From Pseudomonas poae (lineage in GTDB: Bacteria > Pseudomonadota > Gammaproteobacteria > Pseudomonadales > Pseudomonadaceae): a stretch of DNA of 64,000 nucleotides. The stretch's first letter is position 1; each line of letters begins with the position of its first letter. The notes below the pieces were generated by a model, which worked only from the letters and a program-made list of their open reading frames with translations, did not search any database and was not told the origin of the DNA. The DNA is taken from contig CP034537.1 in the NCBI GenBank assembly GCA_004000515.1, positions 2,804,001 to 2,868,000 of the forward strand, in the 5' to 3' direction. Shown here piece by piece: positions 8,692 through 17,933 of this stretch. The translations under genes and the position numbers were made by a program.

Positions 8692-10829
8692 TTACACCCG
8701 AAACTGATCCATCAACTTCATCTGCTGGCTGGCCAATGCATTCAGTTGGCTGCTGATGGCCGCCGACTCGGTGGCCTGGCCAGTGAGTGTCTCGGTCACG
8801 GTGCGGATTGCCGAGACGTTGCGATTGACCTCTTCGGCCACCGCGCTCTGTTGTTCGGCGGCGCTGGCGATTTGCAGGTTCATGTCGCTGATCACGGTGA
8901 CCGCATCGCTGATCTTGCCCAACGCCTGCACCGCTTGATGGATCTGCCCGGCATTGCTCTGGGCCTGGCTTTGGCTTGAATGCATGGTCGCCACCACGCC
9001 ACGGGTGCCGCTCTGGATACGCTCGATCACCAGGCGAATTTCCTCCACCGAATCCTGGGTGCGCTTGGCCAGGTTGCGCACTTCGTCGGCCACCACCGCA
9101 AACCCACGCCCGCTTTCCCCGGCGCGTGCCGCTTCAATCGCGGCGTTGAGGGCCAGCAGGTTGGTCTGCTCGGCGATGCTGCGGATCACTTCCAGCACTG
9201 AGCCAATCTGTTCGCTGTTCACCGCCAGGGCCTCGACTTCGCCCACGGCCTTGCTGACTTCTTCGGCGAGGGTGGTGATGTCGCGGGTGCTTTGCTCAAT
9301 GATCGACATGCCTTCACGCGCCGACTGATCGGCGCCGCGTGCCGCGCTGGCGGCATTGGAGGCGCTGTTGGCGACATCGTGGGCGGTGGCGCTCATTTCA
9401 TTGGAGGCGGTGGCGACCTGGTCGATCTCGCGGAACTGCACTTGCATGCCCTCACTGGTCTGGCGCGCGATGGCAGAGGACTGATCGGCAGTGCCACGGG
9501 CTTCGGTAATGCTCTGCTTGATCTGGGCAATGGTCGGTTGCAGCTTGTCGAGGAAGCGGTTGAACCAGTTCACCAGCTCGCCCAGTTCGTCTTGCTTGGC
9601 GTAGGCCAGGCGCTGGGTGAGATCGCCGTCGCCGCTGGCGATGTCCTTGAGCATGGCGGCCACGCTGTTGATCGGCCGGGTTACGCCGGTGGCGCTCAGC
9701 CACATTAGCAGCAGGCCGAGCAGGCCGGCAGCGGCACCGACCAGCAGCGCCTTGAGCGTGCCGGCGTCCTGGGCCTTGTCGAGCAGGGTTTGCAGTTTAA
9801 GTGTGTCGGCCAGCATGACTTGCTTGGGCAGTTTGATCACGATGCCCCAGGACTTGGCGTCGTTAATCGGCTTGATCGGGTACACGGCACGGATGGTGTC
9901 GTCCTGTTCGCGGATCATGCGCGTGTCGCTGGCCAGCAGTTGCACAATTTCTTTGCCTTCGGCGCCGAGGGTATTGATCAGGTTTTTACCGACCCGGTCG
10001 GGTTCGCCGCTGTACGCCGCAATCAGGCCCGAGCTGGACAGGATCTCCAAGTGCGCCGCACCGTCGAACAGCTCTTTTGCGCGGCGTCCGTGGTGGCCTG
10101 CAGGGTGTTGAGGGCTATATCGATACCGACCACGCCGATGACTTTGCCGTCCACGATCAGCGGCAGCGAGATGGTGGTCATCAGCATCGACTTGCCGGCG
10201 ACTTCGTCGGCATACGGGTCCAGCAGGCAAACACTGCGTGTGTCGCGTGGGCAGGTGTACCAGATGTTGTAGGGCGTACCGCTGAGGTTGAGGGTGGTCT
10301 TGGTCAGGTCGTCCTCGACCATGATCGTGTTCAGGCCTTCACCGCCGGCACGGCTCCAGTAGCTGGAGAAGCGTCCTTTTCATTGGAAACGCGGGCCTTG
10401 TCGTCGATGAATTCGCTGTCCTTGCCGTCCAGCCCATTGGGTTCGAACGACAACCAGATGCCGAGCACCTTGTTGTTGCGCTCAAACGCGGTCTTGAGGC
10501 TCTGGTTGAGCTCTTCGCGCAGCGCACCAGGCTCCAGTTGCCGTTTGGTCGCCAGGTTGCGCAGGTCTTTGACCTGGTCCGCGAGGGCGGTGACCACCAA
10601 GAGGTTTTCGCCAAAGGTTTTCTGCAGTTGCGCGGCTTGCTCGGCGGCTTTGGATTGCAGCAAGTCCTGCACGCTGTGGGTGAGCATTCGCGAGCTTGAG
10701 TCGCTGACCAGATGGTTGTTCTGATCGGCCTCGTAAATGTTGACGCCGACGACGAGTGCAATCACCCCCAGCAGGCAAAAGACCGGACAACAGCACGATT
10801 TTCAAGCGGATGGAGAGGGTTTTGAACAT
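8692..10829 (-). CDS. methyl-accepting chemotaxis protein with dCache ligand domain (three frame breaks)
   Basis: About 711 residues when read through breaks at 10774-10775 (extra base), 10375-10376 (missing) and 10075-10078 (missing). Domains in order: TM1 (about 10-30), periplasmic dCache (to about 340), TM2, HAMP, then the signalling domain with the conserved hairpin tip sequence [19 protein letters not shown] and [10 protein letters not shown]. The ligand domain contains a YWSR segment, WYTCPRD and LLDPY, resembling amine/polyamine-type dCache sensors such as TlpQ/McpU. The ligand class is inferred from memory of those sequences. Confidence 0.85.
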
Positions 10830-10967
10830 AGGTTCACTCGCGAATGTCTTGTTGAAATGCACGCAGGGCGAGCCAAGTCCATTCGGCGCTATGTCCGAAA
10901 CATCGGCGTAACGGGATGTTTCATGAGGAGGAGGCGATGAGCGGTAGGAAAAAACCTACATGCAGCG

Positions 10968-11369
10968 TTATACGGGGGCTGCGAGGCGTTCAGGGCGTGA
11001 CCAGATCCACAGGTTGCCCAGGCTCATCCCGGCAATTGCCAGGTAGATCGGCCAGCCGTGGTCGAGCATCACCAGCATCAGGATCGCGCACACCAACATG
11101 CTCACAGTGGCGCTGACCTTGGCTCTGCGCGCAATGATCTTGCCGTTGCGCCAGTTGAACAGGATCGGCCCGAACAGCCGGTGGTTCTCCAGCCAGGCGC
11201 TAAGGCGCGGCGAGCTTTTGGTGGCGGCCCAGGCGGCCAGCAAGATGAATTCAGTAGTGGGCAAACCCGGTATCACGATCGCCACAAGCCCGATTCCCAG
11301 GCTGACGTAGGCCAGCAGGCCGAAGAGGATCTGGGCGATTTTGGAGGTGGATTGGGTTTTGCCGGTCAT
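10968..11369 (-). CDS. YbaN family (DUF454) inner-membrane protein
   Basis: 133 residues from the ATG at 11369; a GTG five codons upstream is an alternative. Three to four membrane helices; the family signature IPGLPTTEFILLAAW and SPRLSAWLENHRLFGPIL (ending in a short loop) is clear. YbaN proteins are uncharacterised inner-membrane proteins often close to haem-uptake genes in pseudomonads. Here haem oxygenase lies directly upstream, separated by a REP pair. Confidence 0.85.
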   Translation of the reverse strand: MTGKTQSTSKIAQILFGLLAYVSLGIGLVAIVIPGLPTTEFILLAAWAATKSSPRLSAWLENHRLFGPILFNWRNGKIIARRAKVSATVSMLVCAILMLVMLDHGWPIYLAIAGMSLGNLWIWSRPERLAAPV

Positions 11370-11412
11370 GGGTAGGGGTATCACAGAAAATCAGCTTGAA
11401 ATGATATCCAAA

Positions 11413-11502
11413 TGTGGGAGCGGGCTTGCTCGCGAATGCAGTGGGTCAGCCAGCACATGCGTCAACTGATCCACCGCATTCGCGAGCAAGCCCGCTCCCA
11501 CA
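11413..11502. repeat. REP pair (REPIN), TGTGGGAG outermost
   Basis: TGTGGGAGCGGGCTTGCTCG.. and reverse-complement copy, 90 bp, between the haem oxygenase stop and ybaN. Confidence 0.85.
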
Positions 11503-11526
11503 TTTAAACTGCATTCCAGTTAGGAA

Positions 11527-12135
11527 TCAGGCCAGTTCAGGGGCGCTAGCGTACGCCTGTTCCAGCAATACGGTGAAGCGCACAAACGCGTCAATCGCAC
11601 CTTTTTCCACGGCAGCCTCTTCTTCGGCGCTGAATTCCAGGCCATCGAGGGTGCGAGTAAAGCTCTTCCAGCCTTCGGCGCGACCACCCGCCGGCTCGCC
11701 CAGGTGGCGGGCACCGAAGGTTTCGCTCAGGCCCAGGCCCACGGCGCGCTTGATCAGGAACGCAGCACCCAGCTTGGAGCCTTCGGACACGAACAGCCAG
11801 CCCAGGGCTTCGGCCTTGCTTGGGTTTTTCACTGCGCCGGCCACCGGGGCAGGCACTTCGGTGTCGAGGTCGCCCAGGTCCAATTTGGCGGCGTCGGCGC
11901 GGCAGCGTGCGGCCAGGTCCGGGACAATCTTGATCAGCTCGGCATCGTTGTACAACGCTACCAGCTCCGACTGGAACAGGTATTGCGCCACCACAAAGCG
12001 GGCGAAGTTGGCCTGGGTTTCGAACGGAGCGTGGGCTTTCACCAGCGCATCGAGCTTGGTGTGAGGCTCGTTAGTGATCTGGTTCAGGCGCTGGGAGCGC
12101 AGGCTTGGGCGTTCTGCGGTGGGAGATGCGGTCAT
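11527..12135 (-). CDS. hemO: biliverdin-producing haem oxygenase (HemO/PigA type)
   Basis: 202 residues. Opens the haem macrocycle to biliverdin, CO and iron after uptake. The proximal His is likely in NEPHTKLDALVK near residue 26, and the distal-helix region LGWLFVSEGSKLGAAFL matches bacterial HemO/PigA proteins. An AAGGA RBS precedes the ATG. It lies downstream of the TonB haem receptor, separated by a terminator, so probably has its own promoter; I see no clear Fur box in the 80 bp upstream. Frame intact. Confidence 0.9.
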   Translation of the reverse strand: MTASPTAERPSLRSQRLNQITNEPHTKLDALVKAHAPFETQANFARFVVAQYLFQSELVALYNDAELIKIVPDLAARCRADAAKLDLGDLDTEVPAPVAGAVKNPSKAEALGWLFVSEGSKLGAAFLIKRAVGLGLSETFGARHLGEPAGGRAEGWKSFTRTLDGLEFSAEEEAAVEKGAIDAFVRFTVLLEQAYASAPELA

Positions 12136-12215
12136 GAAAAAAGTCCTTGAGAAGAGGAGCGCCTTATTGCCCTAAAGAGAGCTGTTATCAACTAGACGAA
12201 CAAGAAGACGCGGCA

Positions 12216-12261
12216 CAGTAAAATCCTCACCCTGTCGATGAAATTTCGACGGGGTGAGGTG
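12216..12261 (-). terminator. intrinsic terminator after the haem receptor gene
   Basis: Long stem CCTCACCC-TGTCG / CGACG-GGGTGAGG around an AT-rich loop; on the minus strand it is followed by ATTTTACT. Confidence 0.75.
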
Positions 12262-12268
12262 AGCGCTA

Positions 12269-14839
12269 TCAGATATCCCAGATCACGTTGATCGCAAAGT
12301 TGCGGCCGGGTTGGGTCAGGCGGTCGATGTTGGCGGGCGCGGTCACGCCGGCTTCGCCAATGCTGTCGAAGCTGCGCACGTCGTCCCAGTTCCAGTATTT
12401 CTTGTCGGTGACGTTGTACAGGCCACCATTGACGGTCACGTCGTTGGTGACTTTGTAGAAACCGGTCAGGTCGACGATGCCGAAACCAGGCGTCTTGAAG
12501 GGTGCTTTTTTCTGGTCGCCGTCTGGCGAAAAGAAGGTGTTTTTGTCGACCCGATCCTGCTTCTTGACCAACGTCCAGCTGACCAGCGCGCCGTAGGTTT
12601 CTTGCTCGTAACCCAGGCCGAACACGCCCTTGAGCGGATTGACGCTGTTGATCGGTTCGCCGGTGTCTTCGTTGCGACCATAGGCATATGCCACCGAACC
12701 CTGGGTATACAAGCCCTGCGGGGCACCGAAGGCGTCCAGGTTCAGACGGCCTTTGGCTTCCACGCCCTTGATGGTGGCGCGCTTGATGTTGCTGGCCTTG
12801 AACGCGGGGCCGGTGGGAGAAAGCACGGCGGCGTCTTCGTTGATGAAGTCGTGGTACTTGTTATAGAACACCGCAACGTCGAAGTTGCCCGACTCGAAGT
12901 TGCCGCGCAGGCCGGTTTCGAAGCTCTTGCTGCTTTCCGGCTTGAGGTCCGAGTTGGGTTCTACCACGTAGCCTTGCTGGATGTTTTCAAAGCGGCCGTA
13001 CAGGGCTTTGGCCGACGGCGTGCGGAAGCCTTCGGCGTATTGGCCGAACCAGGTGTAGTTGTCGGTCAGGGCGTAAGTCAGGCCGAATTTTGGCGAGACG
13101 CGGTGCCAGGTCTTGTCGCTGTCGTCATGTGGGTAGACGCGGTTCGGGTCGGTGGAGTTGAGGAAGTCCTCGGTCAGCTTGGGTTTGAGCTGGGTGTAGT
13201 CATAACGAACGCTGGGCAGGAAGGTCCATTTGCCCCAGTTGATCTGGTCCTGGGCGAACAGGGCGTAGGTGTTGATGGTCGGGTCCGGGAAGTCGCTGGC
13301 CGGTACCACTTTGTCCGAAGGGAACGTGCTCGGGCCGCCGATAGCAGCGCAATAGGTGCTGACGGTCAGGCAGGTTGCGCTGCCGGTACGGGAACCGGTG
13401 ACTTTGGCTTGTTTGATGGTAGTGCCGTAGGTCAGCACGTGGTCGGTGTCGGCGATGGCAAACGCCTTGTCCAGTTGGGCATCGAATACCCATTGTTTTT
13501 CCTGGTAGAGCGTCTGGCGGTCACGCGTCAAGTTGCGCGCGCCGGAAACGTAGTGTTCGGCCGTGGTCTGGTCGGTCTTGGCGATCTGGTAGTTGAGGCT
13601 GGTCTTGATGTGATCGGCAAACGGCGCGTTCAGGGCAAAGGTGTTTTCCAGGCCGAAGCGTTCGCGGGTGATGGTGTCGTTACCCACGCGTGCACGGTAA
13701 AGGTTCATCGACGGACCGGCGTTGAACGGCCCACCCACGGCGCTTTTCTGATTGGTGTCGCGGTCATCCTTGTACTTCTCGTACGTCAGGCCCAGGCGGT
13801 TCTCATCGCCATAGTTCCAGCCCAGCTTGGCAAGCACGTTGGTGGTGCGTGCGTCTTCCGGGTTGGCGCCGGTACGGGCCAGGCCGGTGGCGTTGTTGCC
13901 GTCGTAGGTTTCGGTCTCGTGGCCGTTGCGCTGGCTCAGGTGCAGCAAACCGTCGAAGTCTTGTACGCGGCCAGCGACGGTGCCGGAGGTCAACCAGCTG
14001 TCGTCGGCGGAGCTATAGCCGGTTTTCAGGCGGGCGCCGACGTCCTTGCCAGGCTTGATGATGTCGTCCGGGTCGAGGGTGAAGTAGCTCACCGCGCCAC
14101 CGATGGCGCTGCTGCCGTACAGCGCCGAGGCTGGGCCGCGCAGGATTTCGACGCGCTTGACGATCTCCGGGTCGACGTAGTTGCGGCGGGTTTGTGCGTA
14201 AGGGCCGTTGGAGAAGTGATCGGGCACTTCGACGCCGTCGACCTGGGTGAGAATGCGGTCGCCGTCGATCCCTCGAATGTTGAAACCTGCATTGCCGGAA
14301 CGGGTGCCGGCGCCGCCTACCGAGACACCGGGCTCGTAACGCACCAGATCGCGGCTGTTGCCGACGTTGAGGCGGTCCAGTTCCTGGCGGTCGTGCACGC
14401 TGACGGTGCTCGGCACACTGTTCACATCCTGCTCGTGGCGGGTGGCGCTGATGGTTACCTGTTGCAGGTTGAGGGTGCTGCCGGCTACACGTTTTTCCAG
14501 GACGATATTGTTATTGCCCAGTTTTCGGTAGCTCAGGTTGGTGCCCGTCAACAACTGGTCCAGGGCTTTTTCCGGCGACAGGGGGCCGCGTACGCCAGGG
14601 GACGACACGCCTTGGCCCAGCTCTGCCGGCAGGCCGACTTGCCAGCCCGTGACGCTGGTAAAGGCATTCAGCGCGGAGACCAACGGCTGCTGTTCGATGC
14701 TGAAATTGTAATTGCCATGGCTGCGTGAAACAGGCTCGGCTGCGCTGGCGCTCATCACCGGCGCGCCAGCCAGCAGGATAGCGGCGGTCAGCAAGGACAG
14801 GACGGGCGAGGAAGACCGGCGGTTGAAACGAGAGGACAT
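12269..14839 (-). CDS. TonB-dependent haem/haemoglobin receptor with N-terminal signalling domain (HasR/Hxu type)
   Basis: 856 residues from the ATG at 14839 (GGAGC RBS; signal peptide follows). Order: signal peptide, STN/secretin-like signalling domain (about 45-125, ending in SYRKLGNNNIVLEK), TonB-box region, plug domain (DRLNVGNSRDLVRYEPGV, NIRGIDGDRI) and a 22-strand barrel ending in FAINVIWDI with the aromatic C-terminus needed for BamA. The signalling domain and neighbouring FecR and ECF sigma genes mark a cell-surface-signalling receptor. The family is TonB haemoglobin/transferrin/lactoferrin. Whether it uses a haemophore is unclear because no hasA gene is adjacent. Frame intact. Confidence 0.9.
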   Translation of the reverse strand: MSSRFNRRSSSPVLSLLTAAILLAGAPVMSASAAEPVSRSHGNYNFSIEQQPLVSALNAFTSVTGWQVGLPAELGQGVSSPGVRGPLSPEKALDQLLTGTNLSYRKLGNNNIVLEKRVAGSTLNLQQVTISATRHEQDVNSVPSTVSVHDRQELDRLNVGNSRDLVRYEPGVSVGGAGTRSGNAGFNIRGIDGDRILTQVDGVEVPDHFSNGPYAQTRRNYVDPEIVKRVEILRGPASALYGSSAIGGAVSYFTLDPDDIIKPGKDVGARLKTGYSSADDSWLTSGTVAGRVQDFDGLLHLSQRNGHETETYDGNNATGLARTGANPEDARTTNVLAKLGWNYGDENRLGLTYEKYKDDRDTNQKSAVGGPFNAGPSMNLYRARVGNDTITRERFGLENTFALNAPFADHIKTSLNYQIAKTDQTTAEHYVSGARNLTRDRQTLYQEKQWVFDAQLDKAFAIADTDHVLTYGTTIKQAKVTGSRTGSATCLTVSTYCAAIGGPSTFPSDKVVPASDFPDPTINTYALFAQDQINWGKWTFLPSVRYDYTQLKPKLTEDFLNSTDPNRVYPHDDSDKTWHRVSPKFGLTYALTDNYTWFGQYAEGFRTPSAKALYGRFENIQQGYVVEPNSDLKPESSKSFETGLRGNFESGNFDVAVFYNKYHDFINEDAAVLSPTGPAFKASNIKRATIKGVEAKGRLNLDAFGAPQGLYTQGSVAYAYGRNEDTGEPINSVNPLKGVFGLGYEQETYGALVSWTLVKKQDRVDKNTFFSPDGDQKKAPFKTPGFGIVDLTGFYKVTNDVTVNGGLYNVTDKKYWNWDDVRSFDSIGEAGVTAPANIDRLTQPGRNFAINVIWDI

Positions 14840-14937
14840 CGAGAGCGCTCCGGGGTACGAATCTTTTAGTTGCGAACTGAACAAATAGGAATCAGTTGCA
14901 TTGGCTAAGACGAGACGTACCGCCGAAGGCTATCGAG

Positions 14938-14956
14938 TAAAAATAATTCTCATTTA
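14938..14956 (-). promoter_or_regulatory. Fur box before the haem receptor gene
   Basis: Minus-strand TAAATGAGAATTATTTTTA agrees with the Pseudomonas Fur consensus around AATGAGAAT.ATT. It overlaps the stop codon of the fecR-like gene and lies about 100 bp before the receptor start. Confidence 0.65.
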
Positions 14957-15921
14957 GTTCAGTATCACCAGCGCCGGGTATTCCGAGAGCTTGGCCGAGG
15001 TGATGTGCGCCAGCGAACGCACGACGTCGAGGGGCTGGTCGAGGCGGTAGTTACCGGTGACGGCAACGCTGGCGAGTTTGTCGTTGGTGTTGATGATCCA
15101 CCCGGGGTAATAGCGGCGCAGTTCGGTGAGCACTTCGCTCATCGGACGGTTCTCGAAAATCAGCCGGCCCTGCACCCAGGCCAGGTCCTTGTTGGCGTCC
15201 AGCTTGGCTGGTGGGCCGAAACCTTTGGGGCCGATGCGGATACTTTCACCGGCACTCAGGCGCACACGGGCGTCGTCGACGGTGTTGCTCAGGTCCACGT
15301 TGCCACGCTGCACCTGCACCTGAGCCTCGCCATTGAGGTAGCGCACGGCAAAATCGGTATCGCGCACGCTGGCGCGCACCGGGCCGGCATCGATTTCCAG
15401 AGGCAGGCCGTGGTTGGGGATAATTTCGAAAAACGCTTCGCCCTGATACAGGCGAGCCAAGCGTTGGTGATCCTTGATGCTGCTGGAAAACGCCGAGTTG
15501 GTGTTGAGCAACACCTTTGCGCCCTCGTCCAGTTGCAGGCGCTGGCGTTCACCCACCACGGTGAGGTGATCGGCTTGCAGGCGCACCGGCAGGTTGCTGA
15601 AGCTGAACAGGCCGATCAGCAGCATGGCGGCGGTTGCCAAGGGCTTCCAATGGGGTTTGATGCGTCGCCAGACGCTCGGCTTACGCGGCGCGGCGAGTGC
15701 TACGGCAGCACTGTGCACCGGCGCACCCCCCAGGCCGCCTGGGCTTTGCCAAAGGCGTGTACGTGGGCGGGATCGCTGGCGAGCCAGGCTTCAAATTCGG
15801 CCTGTTGCCCGGGCAGCGGGCACTGCAAGGCGATCAGCCAGTCGAGGGCTTGGTCCATAGCCACGTCTTGCAACACCTCATGAGCCAGCTCATGGGGGTG
15901 CTGTTTATTCGGGTCCGTCAC
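14954..15921 (-). CDS. FecR family anti-sigma regulator (frame broken)
   Basis: About 322 residues read through the 6-C run at 15726-15731 (one base missing). The N-terminal cytoplasmic DUF4880 part binds sigma (about 1-75, ALDWLIALQCPLPGQQAEFEAWL), then one membrane helix (about 95-113), then the periplasmic FecR domain (GEAFFEI, GNVDLSN, LAWVQGRLIFENRPMSEVL) that contacts the receptor's signalling domain. Works with the ECF sigma factor upstream and the haem receptor downstream. Confidence 0.87.
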
Positions 15922-15995
15922 GGTGTTCCTCGGGTCTTCGCCACGTTTTGTTCATCGATCCTACAGCGTGTGTCGATAGGTCTGCCGGGGTCAGC

Positions 15996-16513
15996 TTAAG
16001 GCTGATCCAGTCTTTGGGCTACACCTACGCAGATGGCCATGATCAATTTGAGTTCCTTTTGCACGGTGCTCAAAGAGACTTCCAACTGATCGGCAATCTC
16101 CTGATAGCTGCAGCCATGCAGGCGGCTGAGGATGAAGATCTGCTGCTGACGGGCGCTCAACTGGCCCAGGCTGACACTCAGGTGTTCCAGCATTTGCTCG
16201 GCCTGGGTCGCGTCTTCGGGCGTGCTGATGGGGCTGCGACGCTTTGCAGGACGTCCAGCGGGACGTCTTCCTGCAGCGTGCGGGCCTGGATCCGACGCGA
16301 ACGCAGATGATCCAGCGCCAGGTTGCGTGCCGTTTGATAGACGAAGGGTTCTAGGTGATCGATGGGCCGCTCACTCAGCGCCCGGGTGACGCGCAGGTAG
16401 GTTTCCTGCAACAGGTCCTCGGCGGTGCTGTGGTTATTCACCATCCGCTGCAAGGTGCGTAGCAGAATCACCCGTTGGGTGAGAAAGACTTGGTTGAAGC
16501 GAGATTGGCTCAC
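15996..16513 (-). CDS. ECF (iron-starvation type) sigma factor (frame broken)
   Basis: About 172 residues across a missing base at the G-run 16230-16233. Region 2 (AEDLLQETYLRVTRAL, FVYQTARNLALDHLRSR) and region 4 (LSARQQQIFILSRLHGCSYQEIADQLEVS) are typical of FecI-like sigma factors. It should transcribe the haem receptor when haem engages the receptor, with the FecR-like protein as regulator. Similar to HasI or HxuI of P. aeruginosa; I cannot decide which from sequence alone. Confidence 0.87.
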
Positions 16514-16539
16514 AGTGATACCAGACCGATTTGCAGTTA

Positions 16540-16558
16540 ATGATAATGCTTATCATCA
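16540..16558 (-). promoter_or_regulatory. Fur box upstream of the ECF sigma gene
   Basis: Near-perfect palindrome TGATAATGCTTATCA (GATAA-TGC-TTATC) about 30 bp before the sigma-factor start, as expected for Fur repression of a FecI-type gene. Confidence 0.8.
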
Positions 16559-16600
16559 ACACAAATGGCAAGTGGCACTTTGCAGGACTGAGCAGATCCC

Positions 16601-16688
16601 TGTGGGAGCCGGGCTTGCCTGCGATAGCATCACGTCGGTCTTATAGTGAGACCGAGGTGATGCTATAGCAGGCAAGCCAGCTCCCACA
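16601..16688. repeat. REP pair (REPIN), TGTGGGAG outermost
   Basis: TGTGGGAGCCGGGCTTGCC.. with an inverted partner ending CAGCTCCCACA; the spacer itself is an inverted repeat (GACCGACGTGATGC-like arms), so the whole 88 bp can fold. Confidence 0.85.
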
Positions 16689-16710
16689 TAAGCCAGCGGC
16701 GGCAGGGGGA

Positions 16711-17712
16711 TTATTCGGCGTTGCACAGCGCCAGGCAGTTATCCAGCATGCGGTTGGAGAAGCCCCACTCATTGTCATACCACGCCAGCACTTTCAGCAG
16801 TTTTCCGCTGACCTTGGTGTGATTGGCATCGAAAATCGACGACAACGGGTTATGGTTGAAGTCACTGGAAACCAGCGGCAGGGTGTTGTAGCCGAGGATC
16901 TTCGAATGCTGGCTGGCTTCTTTCAGCAGCACGTTGACTTCCTCGGCAGTGGCTTCTTTCTTCAACTGCACGGTGAGGTCCACCAGCGACACGTTGATCA
17001 CCGGCACACGCACAGCCATGCCGGTCAGTTTGCCCGCCAGTTCCGGCAGCACCAGGCCCACCGCTTCTGCGGCGCCGGTCTTGCTCGGGATCATGTTCTG
17101 GGTAGCCGAGCGCGCACGGTACGGGTCGGTGTGGTAGACGTCGGTCAGGTTCTGGTCGTTGGTGTAGGCGTGAATAGTGGTCATCAGGCCGCTTTCGATG
17201 CCCAGTTCGCGATGCAGTACCTGGGCGACCGGCGCCAGGCAGTTGGTGGTGCACGAAGCATTGGAGATGATTTGGTGCGATTGACGCAGAATATCGTGGT
17301 TTACACCGTAGACCACGGTCGCGTCTGCGCCCTTGGCCGGTGCAGAAATGATCACCTTGCGTGCGCCGGCGGTAATATGGGCGGCGGCTTTGTCGCGGTC
17401 GGTGAACAGGCCGGTGCATTCGAACACCACGTCGATCTTGTGCGCAGCCCACGGCAGGTCGGCCGGGTTGCGAATGGCACTGACGGCAATCCGGTCACCA
17501 TTGACGGTCAGGCTTTCCTGATCGTGAGCGACCTCTGCTTCGAATGTGCCATGGACGGTGTCGTATTTGAGCAGGTGGGCATTGATCGAACTGTCGCCCA
17601 GATCATTGATGGCGACGATCTGCAAATCCTGACGGTAGCCTTGGGTATACAGTGCGCGCAGGACATTACGGCCGATACGGCCAAAACCATTGATTGCGAT
17701 ACGAAGAGTCAT
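16711..17712 (-). CDS. gap: glyceraldehyde-3-phosphate dehydrogenase, type I
   Basis: 333 residues. NAD-binding Rossmann motif [13 protein letters not shown] at the N-terminus; catalytic [12 protein letters not shown] with Cys near 154; [12 protein letters not shown] near the C-terminus. Oxidises glyceraldehyde-3-phosphate to 1,3-bisphosphoglycerate. It is divergent from edd, with two TTGT-N7-ACAA HexR-type operators in the intergenic space, so it is the sugar-responsive gap of the Entner-Doudoroff cluster. Frame intact. Confidence 0.96.
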   Translation of the reverse strand: MTLRIAINGFGRIGRNVLRALYTQGYRQDLQIVAINDLGDSSINAHLLKYDTVHGTFEAEVAHDQESLTVNGDRIAVSAIRNPADLPWAAHKIDVVFECTGLFTDRDKAAAHITAGARKVIISAPAKGADATVVYGVNHDILRQSHQIISNASCTTNCLAPVAQVLHRELGIESGLMTTIHAYTNDQNLTDVYHTDPYRARSATQNMIPSKTGAAEAVGLVLPELAGKLTGMAVRVPVINVSLVDLTVQLKKEATAEEVNVLLKEASQHSKILGYNTLPLVSSDFNHNPLSSIFDANHTKVSGKLLKVLAWYDNEWGFSNRMLDNCLALCNAE

Positions 17713-17736
17713 TGGAAAGTGCCTGTCGTCGATTTG

Positions 17737-17751
17737 TTGTAAGAATTACAA
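17737..17751. promoter_or_regulatory. HexR operator (gap-proximal)
   Basis: TTGTAAGAATTACAA, exactly TTGT-N7-ACAA, 25 bp upstream of the gap start. This is the HexR recognition pattern known for gap, edd and zwf promoters of P. putida, relieved by KDPG. Confidence 0.85.
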
Positions 17752-17798
17752 GATTATTCGCATAAAAATAGAAAACAAGCCTTTTTAGTGGCAATATT

Positions 17799-17813
17799 TT
17801 GTTCAATCTACAA
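17799..17813. promoter_or_regulatory. HexR operator (edd-proximal)
   Basis: TTGTTCAATCTACAA, again TTGT-N7-ACAA, about 120 bp before the edd start and 62 bp (six helical turns) from the gap-proximal site. Confidence 0.85.
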
Positions 17814-17933
17814 CGAGTGACCTGAATCAACTGGTCCGATTGGTCAAGTAACACCCTGCCAACCTCTTTGCGGCGGGCGTTTGACCAGCATAGGAACGAG
17901 GGTCGCCACATCCGTTAGCCTGGAGTTCTATAC

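Noticed and set aside
12311..14728. 805-residue frame opposite the haem receptor gene
   Set aside because: Antisense shadow produced by high-GC codon bias; it contains no family motifs and the receptor frame is complete.
14839..14953. A hasA haemophore gene between receptor and FecR
   Set aside because: The intergenic space is about 115 bp and contains a Fur site but no frame.
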